A DNA stretch of 64,000 bases, from assembly GCA_015183035.1 (NCBI GenBank), contig JACZZP010000013.1, forward strand, positions 372,001 to 436,000, in the 5' to 3' direction. This document shows, one piece after another, positions 46,789 through 59,964 of the stretch. Under the pieces are notes generated by a model. That model saw nothing but the letters and a program-made list of their open reading frames with translations. It was not told where the DNA came from and ran no database searches. Both the position numbers and the translations under genes were made by a program. Origin of the DNA: Meloidogyne chitwoodi. Its lineage: Eukaryota > Nematoda > Chromadorea > Rhabditida > Meloidogynidae. Numbering within the stretch: the first letter of the stretch is position 1; the number at the start of each line of letters is the position of its first letter.

Positions 46789-48943
46789 AAATATTAAAAA
46801 AAGAAGAAATTTATAATCCAATTTAAGTATAAATTACTGCAAGAAAAAGTTTGTTTAATAGTCAATATAAATCTGAAATGAAAATTAAAAAAATCAGAAT
46901 TAAAAACATAAACAAAAATATAAACTAAAACTTAAGTTAATTAAACAAATCGAAAAAGAATAAATAGAAAATACAAATCAGAATTAATAAAACAAAAACA
47001 AATAAAATACAAAGGAATCGAGTAGAACATAAAATAAAAATCAGAATTAAAACTTAAAAATCAGAAATATCAAAACAGAAAAACACAAAACTAAAAATCA
47101 GAATTAAAGCTTAAAAATCAGAAATATCAAAACAAAAAATACAAACATAAAAAGAAAAACAAATACACAAAATCAGAAATAACAAATAAAATCAAAAGTC
47201 AAACAAAAACACACGCGCAGTATTTTTCTTTTTATCTTTTCCCAACAAAATTTTGTTTATAAATCAACAACGTGAATATTTAGAGAAAAAATAAATTATA
47301 AATAGTCAAAAATAATTTTATTATTAAATATTAATCATCTACGCGCGCGTAAAAACACATTAAAAACATTAAATAATAAATATTAATTTTATCTAAAAAC
47401 ATTAAAAATACAAAAAAACTTTTCCGTCCATTTATGCATATTTTCGCTTATTTTTATACTTTTATTAAAAAAAGAGAGGAAATCAACCATTTTACAAATA
47501 AAAAATATATAATCCTGAAAAATAAATTTTTATCAAAAATGTAGTTATATTTGTGTGAGTGTGTTGTTGACAGATTTGGATATTTTATACATGAGTTGGA
47601 AAGAAAAAAGATTTTTTTTTTGAAAAAAAAGAATGGAATTCAAAAAAGGAATTTAATACAATGTAAAAAAAAGAATATATTTTAAGGAAAAATAAAAAAA
47701 AATATATTTATTTATTTATAAGGGAAAGGCCTCTGTTTAAGTATTTTTTTGAGTCATTTCTTTAAAATAAATCTCCCCTTTTAAAAGATGCGAAAATTTG
47801 GGTCGAGTGCAATTTCTTTTAAAGTTTTTAATCCAAAAGGTGTGCATTTTTTTTTGTTTAATATTTTAGTTAAATTTATAAATTTAAAGGATTACCTTTT
47901 TTATCAATTTTTTAATTTTTTAAGACAAAAAAGTAGATAAAAAATCAAATACTACACCCACAAAATCAGCTTAAAAATATCAAGAGTCAGTTATATACAC
48001 CCCGAAGATTAGTAAGGCTTTAGGGCATTGATCTTTTTTAAGATTTGTAGTTAATTGAGTTTAGATTTTTAAGATAGGCAGGAATTAAAAAATAAAAAAA
48101 TGATCTAAATAAAAAAAGGAAGAAATTAAAATAATTTAATAAAGCTAAAAAAAAAACAATTTTTTTACAAAATAAATAAATGTAAAACCACACAAATGTA
48201 CAAGCTAAATATTACATAAAAAATAAATAAATATAAATCAATCAACGTCAGCATTAAAGACACGCATAGTCATTCTCCCACTTTTTTCTCTCTCTTATTA
48301 TTCAAAGTCGCACGCACACCTACTCTTACTTAATATTATTTTGCATTCTTTTAAATCTTTAATGTTATACTAGTTGACTTTTGTGTGTATTCTTTTTTTC
48401 TTTTCTTTCTCTAATTCTCTAAACTTTTCTTTTATTAGAGATATTTTGTCATTTAAAAGGTAAGGGACGATTCAGAACGGTCAATTCGTAGCTAGTTTCT
48501 TTTTGGTCGTAAATATTTTTGTTATTTTTGATCTATAAATCTTAAAAGGGACTTTCTTAAAAAAAATTGGCACAAAACTCTGTGCCACTTTTAAAATATT
48601 AAAAATAAAATAGCAAAAAATATTAAAGCGCGAAAAACGCTTTAAATGTATTATTTAATTTTAAATACATTTGAAAATTAAGACATATATTTATCATTTT
48701 AATAATAAATTACCTGAAAAATAAATTATTAAAAATTAGAAATGATTAAAAAGGCATAAAATTAAGCAAAAGAAAAAAAGAAAATTAAATAAAATGCCAA
48801 TAGAAGAATAATTAATAAAAATTAGAGTAGACAAGTATCAAAAAAATCTTTTCAGCTTCCAATCTACTCTAATTTAAAAAGAAAATATGTATCACATAAA
48901 AAATAAAGCAATAAATAAATAAAAACCTTGTGTTGTTGTTTTT
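46789..48943. other. Intergenic region, DOP1 promoter side and dnj-27 3' side
   Basis: About 2.15 kb. 46860-47200 is dominated by AAAATCAGAATTAAAA words. An ACGCGCGCGT patch lies near 47341. Otherwise low-complexity A/T sequence with no exon found. Confidence 0.5.
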
Positions 48944-51900
48944 TTAAAGTTCATCCCTTTCATTTTTGTTTTTATTTCCATATTCTTCCAAATATTCTCT
49001 TACATTTTGAGCAATAATTTCAGCATCCATTCCTTGTTGTATTTCCATTCCTCTTGGATTTTGTCTTTTGTTATTATTTCCAAAATATAACAAAAGTTGA
49101 GGAAAATAATTAACTTCAGCACTTGTACAAATCCAAGAAAAACGTTCACAATCAACTTTGCCTAAGCGAACTTGGCCATCGAGAAGCTTAAAAAAAGGGT
49201 AAATTTTTATTATTAAAATTAATATATTCTTTTTTTAAAGTTGCGGGAATTATTTTGCCTCTCAAACCAGAAAATTACCAAAAAAATTATTTTTTTTTTA
49301 ATTTTTGAGTGTAAAAAAGAGTGTGGTAGTTAAATTAATTTATTTTTTTTTAAATAAACCTGAGCAAGTTGTTCAAATATTGGAGCAAATTGAACACAAT
49401 GAGAGCACCAAGGAGCTGAAAAAAATTAAAAATAAATTATCTACAATTTTATAAATTAAAAAAAAACCGTAAAAATCTATCAAAAATGGATCAGATGAAT
49501 CAAGCACAGTATTAGCAAAATCACCCGCAATTTTTTGGACAAGTGAAGGCATCATTTCGCTTAACCAATGAGACATTGTTTGAGCATTTCTCCACCAATT
49601 TGAAGGGTAATGTCTGTTTTTAAAAAAATAAAAGTTTGATTTTTTAATAAAAAAAACTCACATTATATCAAGTTTTTCTCCTTCATTTTTTTGTCTGTAT
49701 AAAAGTAATGCTGGAAAAGAATGAATATTTTCACGGCCACACAGTTCAGAATATTGTTCACAATCAACTGAAGCAAATATAAGATTATTTTGTTTTTGTT
49801 CAGTTAATTGTTTTTTATGTGTTTCTGCCCATTGCCTAGCGAGTTGGCGAAATTCTGGGGCTAGCTTTAAAAAAACAAATAATAAAAATTAAAAAAAATT
49901 CCTAAACCTTTTGACACGGTCCACACCAAGGAGCAAAAAAATCAATAAAAAATGAATGTCCACTTGAATAAACTATTTGATAAAAATTATCTGGATTTAA
50001 CGTTTCTACTGAAGGATTTATAGCTTCTGAAATAAATTCAAGCAATTGATCAACTGTGTGGAAGCCAACAAGTGAATGTTTTTGTTGGGAATCACCAATA
50101 AAAAGAATTGTACGTGGATAACTTAAGAGAAAAAAAATAAACCTACAATTAGTGTAAAAATGTTTTTATAGATAGAAATGTAACACAAACTTAAACAGAC
50201 ATTTGTAAACTTATTATAATCAACGAAAAAAAAAACTTTGTTTTTACAATTTGTAAATTTATTGTAAAAATAAACGTAAAAATAAACCTGAAATTTACAA
50301 TTGTAAATTTATTGTAAAAATAAACTTTGTTTTTACAATTGTAAACTTTTATTTAATTTTTTAAATTAACCTATTTATACTTTCCTGTGCACAGATTTCT
50401 CTAAAAGAATCACAATCAAGCGTTCCAATATTAAGTTTGAGTCCTTCATTTAATTCTGAAGGTAATTTTCGCAACTCATCTAACATTTGTAAACATGGGG
50501 GACACCAAGGAGCAAAATGATCGATTAACCAAATATTTGAAGAATTTGAAGATTGTCGTGCTTCCTTTCAAATATTAATTAATTTAAAAAAATATATATA
50601 ATTTTACCCAATAAGTGTCATAATTTAACACAATTAAATTTGAATTTAAACTATGACGAGTAAATTTGGAAATTTCACGAATATTAGTTTGAATATTGCC
50701 TTTAAAAATAATTAAAAAACTAAAAAATAAATAAATTAATAAACCATAATTTAAGTCATATCCACCATTAGATTTAAAAATAGCACTTTTCGGAAGTTGT
50801 CCCAAATTCATATTATTACACAAATGTTTCATCATTTCATCATCAAAACAAACAACAATTTTAACATCAATTTGGGGAAATTCAAGTGATAAACGTCGCC
50901 ATTCTTTTTGTAATTGATCTTTTGAATTAATAAATATAATTAATGACAAATCTTGTTCAAAATTTGTATTTTTTGGGTTTAATATTTGGCTAAATTCAAA
51001 AGGTGTTAATTCTTCTAATTCTGGTAATTCTGAGAGTAATTGGACACGCAAATCATCCAAATCAGCAAAATACAATTCCTTAAAAATACACAAGTTTATT
51101 TAATAAAATTAATAATAATTCTGATTTTTTCAGAATTTTTGGAAAACACAAAAATCAGAAGTATTATAATAATTCTGATTTGAATATATTTAAAAAATTC
51201 TGAAAAAATTAAATCTATTGTATTTTCAGAAAATACAAAAATCAGAATTAAATAAAAATCAGAAATAATAATTCTCTCAATTTTAAAAATACAAACCTTA
51301 GGCTTTTCATTTTCATTCCCACTCAACAAAAATATTCCTTCTTGTGCGTCAATTATATCGCAGAGTTCTTTAGCAGAGTTTGAACAATCAAGCAAAGCAA
51401 AAGGTATCAAAATTTGGTTAGAAATTGCAGCAATTTTTTTTCTTAAAATTTAAAAAAATTTAAAATTAACCAAAATATACCTATCTTCTTCTGAAAGACA
51501 GTCATTATCACTCATATGACACAATTCTAATAAAAGTGGTCGCTGAGTTGGTAAAACCACAGTTGGATGTAAAATTGAATAAGATAATTGGGAAAGTAGA
51601 AAATTAAGAAGATTGTCCAATTTACGTTCACCTAAATTTTATTCAAAAAAATATTAACTAAACAAAATATTTAAAAAAAATTTGTCAAAGGAGGCTGTTT
51701 TATTCTACTATAGTTACTCCAAATTTAATCTTTTTTCATTCTAAAACAATAAAAAAACCTTGAAACCATTCCTGTTGTGGGTAAACAATAAGAGAAGGAT
51801 AACCCATAACATTTTGACTTCGGCAAAGCCCTGGGTCTTCCGCACAATTTACAGCACCAATTCGAGCAACACCTTCAGGTAAACGTTTTGCCAATTCCCT

Positions 51901-52915
51901 CCAAATAGGTGCCAAAGTATGGCAATGAGAACAATAGGCAGAATAAAAATTGACAAACCAAATCTTTAAATAAATTAAGCTAAAAAATGATTTTAAAACA
52001 AAAAACCTCTCCGGATTGAAAAACTTCTTCTTCAAAATCATTACGGCTAAGAGTAATAATCTCTGGGTCTTCATCATAAATTCCTTTAAGAAAAATATTT
52101 TTTGAAAAAAAGGAATTGATTAAAGAAATTAATTTTTTAAACCAATTGTAATTTATTTTAAAGGACGGAGCCTGTTAGGTATTGAACCTGCTTCGCGAGT
52201 TAGAAAACTTACAATTTTCCGACTTAACCACAACAGTTAACCAAGAAAAGTTGGAATTTAAATCATATATTTAAATAAAAGTTTAAGTCATATAATGAGT
52301 CCTATAAAATGACTTATTAATAAACATATTTTTGTAAAAAATATTTCTTTAATTAGAAAAAATTAATAAAGACTCATTACAAATAAAACATAAAATATTT
52401 TTAATAATAAAAAATAAACCAAAATTATCATTGTAGAATTGCCAGCTTTGATATTGATGATCCCCTTCTCCACCACCATCTTCCAACCCTTTTTCACCAA
52501 ATTGATCATACTTTCTTCTCAAATCATCATCTTTTAATACCTCATAGGCTCGATTAATACGTACAAATATTGCATGAGCATTTTTATCATTCTAAAAATT
52601 AAATTTTTGAGAAATTTTTTCAAAAAATTGATAAAAATTGCTTTGAAAAATTTAAGAAAGAATTAGCAAAATAATATTTAATTTTAAACCTAAAAATATC
52701 TAAAAAATAAATTCAAAAAGTCATACCGGATTTTTATCTGGATGTTTCAAAAGAGCCAAACGTTTAAAAGCCTTTCGAATGCTTAACAAATCCGCATCAT
52801 GAGAAATGCCTAGAAGAGTATAAAAAGAATCTTCTTCAGCCACCAAAATGTTGATAAAACAATAAATGAGGCATATTAATAAATATATTGTTGTTGAAAT
52901 TGATGGGAAGACCAT
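48944..52915 (-). CDS. dnj-27: ER DnaJ/thioredoxin protein (DNAJC10/ERdj5, DNJ-27)
   Basis: ER-lumen disulfide reductase that works with BiP to unfold substrates for degradation. 14 exons, 806 aa (ERdj5 about 790): 52727-52915, 52420-52591, 52007-52083, 51759-51963, 51481-51631, 51297-51441, 50745-51078, 50608-50699, 50371-50564, 49908-50121, 49662-49864, 49468-49613, 49360-49415, 48944-49186. Order: signal peptide (residues about 1-26), J domain (SFYTLLGIS... HPDKNP... INRAYEVLKDDDLRRKYD), then thioredoxin folds with active sites CSHC (about 157-160), CPPC (about 476-479), CGPC (about 586-589) and CSHC (about 710-713), with non-catalytic thioredoxin-like segments between the first two. The C-terminus RDEL is an ER-retrieval signal. 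Mouse ERdj5 also has four active sites, with different spacer residues in the last two. Confidence 0.96.
52163..52245 (-). pseudogene. tRNA-like remnant in a dnj-27 intron
   Basis: The minus strand reads TGTGGTTAAGTCGG (A-box) and CAGGTTCAATACC (B-box consensus GGTTCNANNCC). The acceptor stem does not close. It lies in the intron 52084-52419. Confidence 0.45.
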
Positions 52916-53529
52916 TAAATAATTTTTGAGATTTATGGTTTATTAAAATAAATAAAAAGTAGAAGCAAAAAAAGCTTTTTTTTAGTAGTAGTAGTTAACT
53001 TTTACTCATCGTCATCATTATGTGTACACTAATAAATGCAAATATTTGCCCTGCAATTATTCACAAAGCAAACTTTTTCTATTAAAATAAATTCATTTGA
53101 TGTCGTAGCCTAGAAAAACGATCAAAAAACTAAAAAATTGTATAACTTACACAATTGACATTATATTTACTTTCTTTGTTTCTCTAACTGCACTCTCTAA
53201 TAATTTCCGTTTCTTTGCCATTATGTTTTTGTAGGGATATGCCCGTTTAGTCGCGAGTAAATTAGTAGAACATAACTTTCTCCAATTCTCTTTATTTTAG
53301 GTACTATTTCGCAACTAATTTGACTTACAAATTATAAAAGTTAAATTAAGACACAGTTAAGCTTAAAAAAAATTAAAAAAATTAAAAGAAAATATATATA
53401 AAATTTGAGATAAAAATATTATAAAATAGATCTTTAAATATTTAAATAAAAATATACAAATTTAAAAAAAATTTATAAAATTAAATTTGAAGCATCTTTT
53501 GAGACTCAATTGTTCCCTTAACTTTTATT
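52916..53529. other. Intergenic, dnj-27 upstream region
   Basis: 614 bp containing the dnj-27 promoter and the 3' UTR of the sushi-module gene. AGTAGTAGTAG and TCATCGTCATC simple stretches near 52985-53015. No named regulatory site recognised. Confidence 0.5.
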
Positions 53530-56500
53530 TTAACGACTTGTGAGAATTGTTGAAGTTGATACTGTTATTATAAAAATTTATTAGAAAAATTAAACCTATT
53601 TATAATAATATAATTTACCAAAATTATTTTTATCTTGGGAGGGTAAGCATGGTTCAAATTGAAGTTTTGACCAACCCGTGTACATACAAATAATTGATTG
53701 ACCGACCTAAACAAAAACATAAAAAATTGTACAAATCTTGTGAATAAGCACTGGTTCTTCTATTTTACAACTTTTATTCAAATTAAAAATTTGACTCTAA
53801 CGAACCAAGTTATTAGTTTAATAGGGTCATTAGAGTCTGAAGATAGTGGTACTAAATTATTTTCTCTTTTATTTTACTTACAGTGCTTCCATCTGATAAT
53901 TGTGTTCCATTTGCACATACAAGTGTCGCTGTTGTACCAATAGGGAAAGAAGAACTATTGCTAAATGGTGAATAAATAAATTGAGCTCCATTTGCTGGCT
54001 GTGGTAATTCGAAGCATTGGACTATTTATTTAAAAAAAATTAATTTAATTTTTTTTAAATAATTTATTTATTTACCTCTACCACTGTTATAAGTATTGGA
54101 AGAGTCATTACTACTACCAGAAGAGGTGTCGGTTGGATTTGAGCTTGACGGCATACATTGACCCAATGCAGGAAATTGGGAATTTAAACAAGCAGAGGAT
54201 GATTGTCCATTTGGTATAAAACTTTAAAAATAAATAAAAGTTTTGAATTTTTTTTTAATATTTAAAATAATTTACCCTGCATTACACAAAAGTGTTGCAC
54301 TTGTTCCAGCTGGAAAAGGACCGATCGTTTGGCCATTTGAAAACTGCAAACGTCCATTTAAAGGAGTTATAGGTCCGAATAAGCATGTTCCTAAATAAAG
54401 AATTTTAATTATTTAAAAAATTTTTGAGTCAGACTCTAGTGACCCTAAGTGGACATTTGAGTCCTAGTATTAAAATATGTTAAACTCATACCTTGTTGAC
54501 CAATAAGAGTAGGAACGGTCGAACCAAAAGGATTAACAGTTCCAATATTTCCTCCAAGGCAACTTCCCAATTGAGTAGGTTGCCATTGGGTATTTACACA
54601 AGTAGCAGAAGTTGCGCCCCCAGTTGGAATTTGGCCATTAGAACATTGAGCTTGAGCAATCTTAATATTCAAAAATAATATGTATTAAAAAATTTTAAAT
54701 AAGAAATTTCTTTAAATTTAACCGTTCCTTGTGGAAATGGCCCAGTTTGTGAAGATCCAATATTAGTGTTGACACTACCAACAAGTGCACCTGTGTTGCT
54801 TATACCGCTAGAAGTACCAGAATTGGAATAGAATACTGTCCCTAAAAGAAACAGTTTTAATATTTTGAAAAAAAAACAAAAAAAAAACCTCCTAAAACGG
54901 CCAATCCAAAAACGCACTGCCCAGCAGTTGAAGTTCCAAATCCACCAACGATTGATGGCGTAACTCCAAAAAGTCCACCACCACTATTACACCCTGAAAG
55001 GGTAGAAGGCATCCATTGTCCTCGTGTGCATACAGCACTACTTTGACCAGTAGGCATACCTTGTTGGCATATTAATGTAGCTGTTGTTCCTTCCTTTAAA
55101 TACGGAGAAATTACCCGTTTCCAGACATTTCGTCGAATAAAATTGCACGACATTTCGTCCCAACGGGAAAAAATCGTGGGTTCGGGTAAACGAAATGTAG
55201 TTTTTTTTGCCGTAGTGGCGAAATGTCGTGCAATTTTGTTCAACGAAATGTACAGAAATTAATAGAAAAAAAAGAATTATAGGGTAATATCTAATTGAAC
55301 ATTTTGCTTTCCAAAATAAAAATTTTACAGAATAAGGAGGTCCAGTTGACGAAATACCACCAAACTGTTGTTGTTGACCGCTATATTGAATTGTTCCTCC
55401 AATTGATGGAAAAATACCAAAAGGACAAGTAGAGCCAATCCCACTTCCTGTAAAGGCTGTTGGAAAAATGCCTTGAGCACTGCCAGTGATGGAACAAATA
55501 CCCAGAGCAGGTGACCACATACCATTGAGACAAGAGGAAACAGATTGACCATTTAGTGGAGGAATGCCTAAAATGGCAAGACTTTAATGGCCTATTAATA
55601 ATTGGTAGTTTTTACTACTTAATATTCAGACTCTAATGTCAATTTTTAAAGTGAGACTCAAAAGATTATAAAATAGCGAAGATAAAATAGCCAAAATAAT
55701 TTTGGTACTCTAATGGCCCTTATTATAACTATTTTATTTTTCGTACTCTAATGGCCAATATTCCTTACCAGATAAACAACTCAATGAAGCAGTTGTTCCA
55801 GATGGGTAAATAGTTTGTCCAGGTTGTAAAACAGTGCTATAGAGTAGTTGACCGTTCGCAGGTATCATTTGAGCTGGGCAACCCCCACTTATACCACCAA
55901 AACTACTAGTAGTAACTCCAAATCCCGTGCTTTGACATGGACCTAGTTGGAAAGGCTGCCATTGACTGTTTTGACATACTGCCTGATTAAATTAATAAAT
56001 TGAGACTCTAATGGTCCACTCCCCCCGTTCACGAAATTATTAATAAAAACCTGACTGCTTCCAGTAGAAAAAGTTCCAGACAGACAAATCAATTGAACAG
56101 TTGTTCCACTCGGAAAAGGACCTAATTGTTGCTGTTGTAGTCCTGTAGTACTCGATTGACCGTTATAGTTTAATTGTCCAAATGCTGGAGATATCATTGG
56201 AGCACATTGTCCACCAAATCCTGTAGTTATTCCAGGCATTAATGTTGATCCTATACCAATGCCTCCAGATGATTGGCAAATACCTAAAGATTTAAAAATA
56301 ATATTACAAAATGTCAACTTATTGAAAATATTTCAAAATGTCAACTTATTGAAAATATTACAAAATGTCAACTTATTGAAAATATTACAAAATGTCTAAA
56401 ATTCCAATTTTACCAAATGTCTGACTCCACACTCCATTATTACAAGTCGCTGACGAAGTGCCAGATGGGTAAAATCCAGTATTACAAACTAAAACTGCAC

Positions 56501-56816
56501 TTGTTCCTGAAGCTATTTGACCAAGATTGGTAGAAGAAGTAGGCACATAACTGACCTGACCATTAAATACTAATTGAGGAGAACAGAATCCACCAAAACT
56601 CTTTAAAATAAAATATAACAAAATTAAAAAAATCAGAATTTGTAAAAATAAATTTAAGAAATCGCAAATTGTAAAATCAGAATTAAAATATCAATTTTTA
56701 TTTCTCACCTGTCTTTTTATCCTTCTCAATTGTGTTTTTTCTTCTTTACAGCTAATAATTAATGTGCAAAAATTAAGAAAAAAAAGTTTAGAAAGGAAAA
56801 TATGCCGTAGTAACAT
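53530..56816 (-). CDS. Secreted protein with seven sushi/CCP-like modules
   Basis: 13 exons, 664 aa: 56709-56816, 56414-56600, 56051-56283, 55769-55982, 55329-55567, 54889-55093, 54723-54841, 54492-54660, 54276-54390, 54076-54221, 53882-54021, 53619-53706, 53530-53561. The first exon is a signal peptide followed by a furin-like RIKR site (residues 32-35). Then come seven modules of about 85-90 residues, each with four cysteines in the pattern C-P/F..NG..Y / FPSGTTA.L.C / G..P.G.SSA.C / W.P..G.C, as in complement control (sushi) domains; linkers are Gly/Ser/Gln-rich. Module 6 has Phe where the conserved Trp is expected. CCP domains bind proteins or glycans outside cells. I cannot name an orthologue. 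Cuticle, host-interface or matrix roles are all possible. Confidence 0.85.
55125..55251. repeat. CpG-containing foldback element in the sushi-gene intron
   Basis: Two 35-bp arms at 55125-55159 and 55217-55251 are reverse complements with three mismatches (core AAAATTGCACGACATTTCG), separated by 57 bp. It lies in intron 55094-55328. The arms are unusually rich in CG pairs for this AT-rich region, suggesting a recently inserted MITE. No convincing target-site duplication. Confidence 0.75.
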
Positions 56817-58093
56817 TTAAATATTTTTATAAATAAAAAGAACTTATTTTAATTTTTATCTGAATTTTTTTTCTAAAATAAACTGTGAAATTGTGATTTT
56901 TAATATTGGTTACAATATGTTTTCAACTAAATAAAATCAGAATTACAAAACATTAAAGTTTGTAACTCTATGACAACCAAGTTGGAAAATAAAAATATGT
57001 ATTTTAGTTGTTTTGTTAAAAAACAAAAACTTTGTGAATGCGCAAGTTTGTAAAAAAAGGAAAACTATGGCAACGATTGATGTTTTAATAAATCAGAATT
57101 TGTAAATTACAATAAAAAAATTGTAAAAATAATAGACTAAAAATCAGAATTTGTAAAATACAAATTTAAACTTCTCGGTTTGAGATTTTTTCTGATAAAT
57201 TTTAATTGAAACATTTATTAAAAATAATTTTTTAATAAAACATATGATTGAAAATATTTTTTTATTTTCAACACCTGATTTTCCTTTAAAAAAATTTTTT
57301 TTAATTCCAGGTAATGGATTAACAACAAACGAGAAATTAATACAGATAAATATAGATTTTTTTAATATTTTAGAATGGCCACCATTGAAATTGGTCCAAT
57401 TTATTACTATAAAAAAAAGAGATTAAAAAAATAAAAGATTAAAGAAATAAAATGAACAAAAAATCTAGAACAATTTTGATTTAATTTAGAAAAATATTTC
57501 CATTTTGGAACAATAAATAATAAAATTAAACAAATTTATTTTTAAGGAATTTTTATTGACTGAGAATAAATTTTAAATATTTTTGGATGTATTTATTGTG
57601 TTTTTAATGTTGTAAAATCAGAAATATAAAAGGAACAAATCAGAATTATTAAAAGTTTAGAGTAAAAATAATAACAATTTGTAAAATTCTGATTTCGTTT
57701 TATTTCTACAACTTTTTTTACAATTTAAACAAAGTTTTACAATTAAGTTTTACTATATTGGCAACTACAAATTCTGATTTTTAAATGTTTGTTTACATAG
57801 TTTACAATTCCGTAAACATTTTTACAAGTAATTTACAAATTCTGAAAATATTATAAAAAATAATCATTTATATTTGCCAGAAAATGTATAATAAAAGTAG
57901 ACTTTGTCAAAGTTGTAATAAAATGCACGCTTAGATTATCCAACGAGAAATCAAAATATAATTTTTGGATAAAAAGAAGGAATTTGGGCACAAAAAAATT
58001 AAAATGAGTTTTGATCTTTTTTTAATTTTCTTCGCTTTTATTTTATGGCAAACTCTTAAATTTTTTTTTCTCAAAAATAATAAATTTTCTCGA
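56817..58093. other. Intergenic region
   Basis: No exon recognised in 1.28 kb. Contains repeated AATCAGAATTTGTAAA words at 56935-57170 and 57600-57860, the same vocabulary as the intron minisatellites but not in tandem. Confidence 0.5.
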
Positions 58094-58565
58094 TTAACCA
58101 CAAAGAGGGCTCTCAGAACAAAAAACACTAAAATTAAATAAATTATTTAAAATTAATTTTAAATAATTACCTTAATCTGTCAGTCATTCTAGGCCGTAAA
58201 TCATTATCTACAACTATACGAACCCAACCCATTCCATCAATAAAAGCACTTTCTTCTTTGGCTAGAACCCAACTAGAAGTCGTAGAACTGTCTTGCTTCC
58301 AAGTACGAACTATCCACTTTTTTGATAAACAATTATCACCATCAATCTATTATTATTAATTAAAATTAACAAAAATATTTTGCACCTGCAACTTTTTTTC
58401 ATCTGGACCCGTAAAAAGTAAACGTTCACTTTTTTGTTTTACTGAAGGTACTAATATTTGTATTTTAAATTTTTCTTTAGTTTGACTTTTCAATTTTATA
58501 GTAATTTTACATGTTTCACAATAATTTAATAAAATAATAAAGATTAAGAGAATTATATTTTTCAT
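58094..58565 (-). CDS. Small secreted protein, unknown family
   Basis: Three exons (58386-58565, 58171-58346, 58094-58127), 129 aa. The first 18 or so residues (MKNIILLIFIILLNY, then C) form a signal peptide. The mature part begins CKITIKLKSQTKEKFKIQI and continues with KKLQIDGDNCLSKKW, a WVLAKEESAF stretch, GMGWVRIVVDNDLRPR and the end SVFCSESPLCG. Cysteines remaining after cleavage could form disulfides. The pattern reminds me of a short nematode secreted family with a beta-sandwich-like layout, but I cannot name it. Splice phases agree (0, then 2). Confidence 0.7.
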
Positions 58566-59058
58566 TTTTATTTTAAAGAATTAATTAATTTATTTTTGAG
58601 CAGTTATAAAGGTGAATTTACGCATCAATTATCTAAAGATACCTACATATGAGAGAAATCAGGTCAAACACCCAAGGAAAATAAATAAAACAGACAAACA
58701 GAAAATACAAAATGTTGTTCTTAAAATAGTGCGTTGTTTTGTAGAAAATACATAGTAATAATAGGTATAAAAAATTCTGGTTTACTGAAAAATAAAAAAA
58801 TTCTGATTTACAACATGCATAATTATTATTGGCAATTTAAACTTTAAAATTACAAAACTTAAAAAATAAACTTGAAAATTACAAAAATTCTGATTTAACA
58901 AAGGATAATTAAATTTTATTCAAAAACAACAGAAAAATATTAAATAAAGATAATTAAATATTTAATTATAAATCACATGAGATTTTAAAATTTTGGAACA
59001 CGTAAAAATAGGGCAAAGGAAATTAAGCCAAAAATAAATATTTTCAATAATTTTTTAC
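58566..59058. other. Intergenic spacer
   Basis: 493 bp, A/T-rich, with a few AATTCTGATTTA words. No exon or named element. Confidence 0.5.
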
Positions 59059-59964
59059 TCAAATATTCTCATTAGAATTATCATTTTCTTTCAAATTGTT
59101 ACCAAAACAAATTGGCCCAGTAACAATATAATCGCCAGGTTTGCGTTTATTTACAGATTTTGGTTGATTCCACTTGGTTTTCTTAATTAATAATCTTAAA
59201 ATTGAATCTTATTTTTAACACAACCTTTAATGGAGCATTAGTTGAATTTAAACGAGAAGGACTTCTTTTAATTCTTTTATCTTGTGAATTCTGTTGCTGG
59301 ACATCTCGAAACATCTAAAATATTTCAATTAGATTTTAAGGGCGAATATTTAGATTTTATGTTATTATAGCTAAAAATCAGAATTTTAAAATTAAAAAAA
59401 ACTGAATTTTAGACAAAAATCAGAATTAAATAAATTTCAATTTATCAAAAAGTTACTTACAGAATAAACACTGAAAAATAATTTTCTATTTGCATCAACT
59501 ACTTTATCCTTATCAACAATTCGTGGCACTTCAACTGGTCTAGTGACATAAGTTAAAAGTGCTGATTCTTCATTACATCTTTCAATCACAAAAGATTTGC
59601 TTTTAAATGTATTACTTAAATTTTATCTTTAAAATCAGAATTTCAAATTAAAAGATCACTAACCTCCATTTATCTTTTAATAAACTTTCAGCTATATTTC
59701 CCATTAATTTTGTTCTTTCTTGAATGTTCAGATTAATTTCATAAGCCAATTCAGCAAAATTAGTAATACCAAGTATAGACGAATCTGATAACCAGTAAAC
59801 TATCCAACGCTCATCTAAAATTATAAAATCAGAATTAAAAAAAAATATTTTTAGTTGAATCTCTGATTAAAATTTCTCGTCTTTGAATTATTATTTACAC
59901 AAAAAGTTCACTAACCTTTTTTAGCTTCGTATAATAAAATTTCTTGTTGACTTGTTGATGTCAT
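59059..59964 (-). CDS. Hypothetical intracellular protein, 183 aa
   Basis: Five exons: 59916-59964, 59664-59814, 59461-59599, 59225-59314, 59059-59181. The protein starts MTSTSQQEILLYEAKKDERW, has no signal peptide or membrane helix, and carries an N-terminal helical half (NFAELAYEINLNIQERTKLM), a central segment with FVIERCNEES and TRPVEVPRIV, and a basic tail (KDKRIKRSPSRLN, SVNKRKPGDYIV). The basic SP-containing tail would suit a nuclear or phosphorylated protein. I recognise no family. All splice phases agree. Confidence 0.72.
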
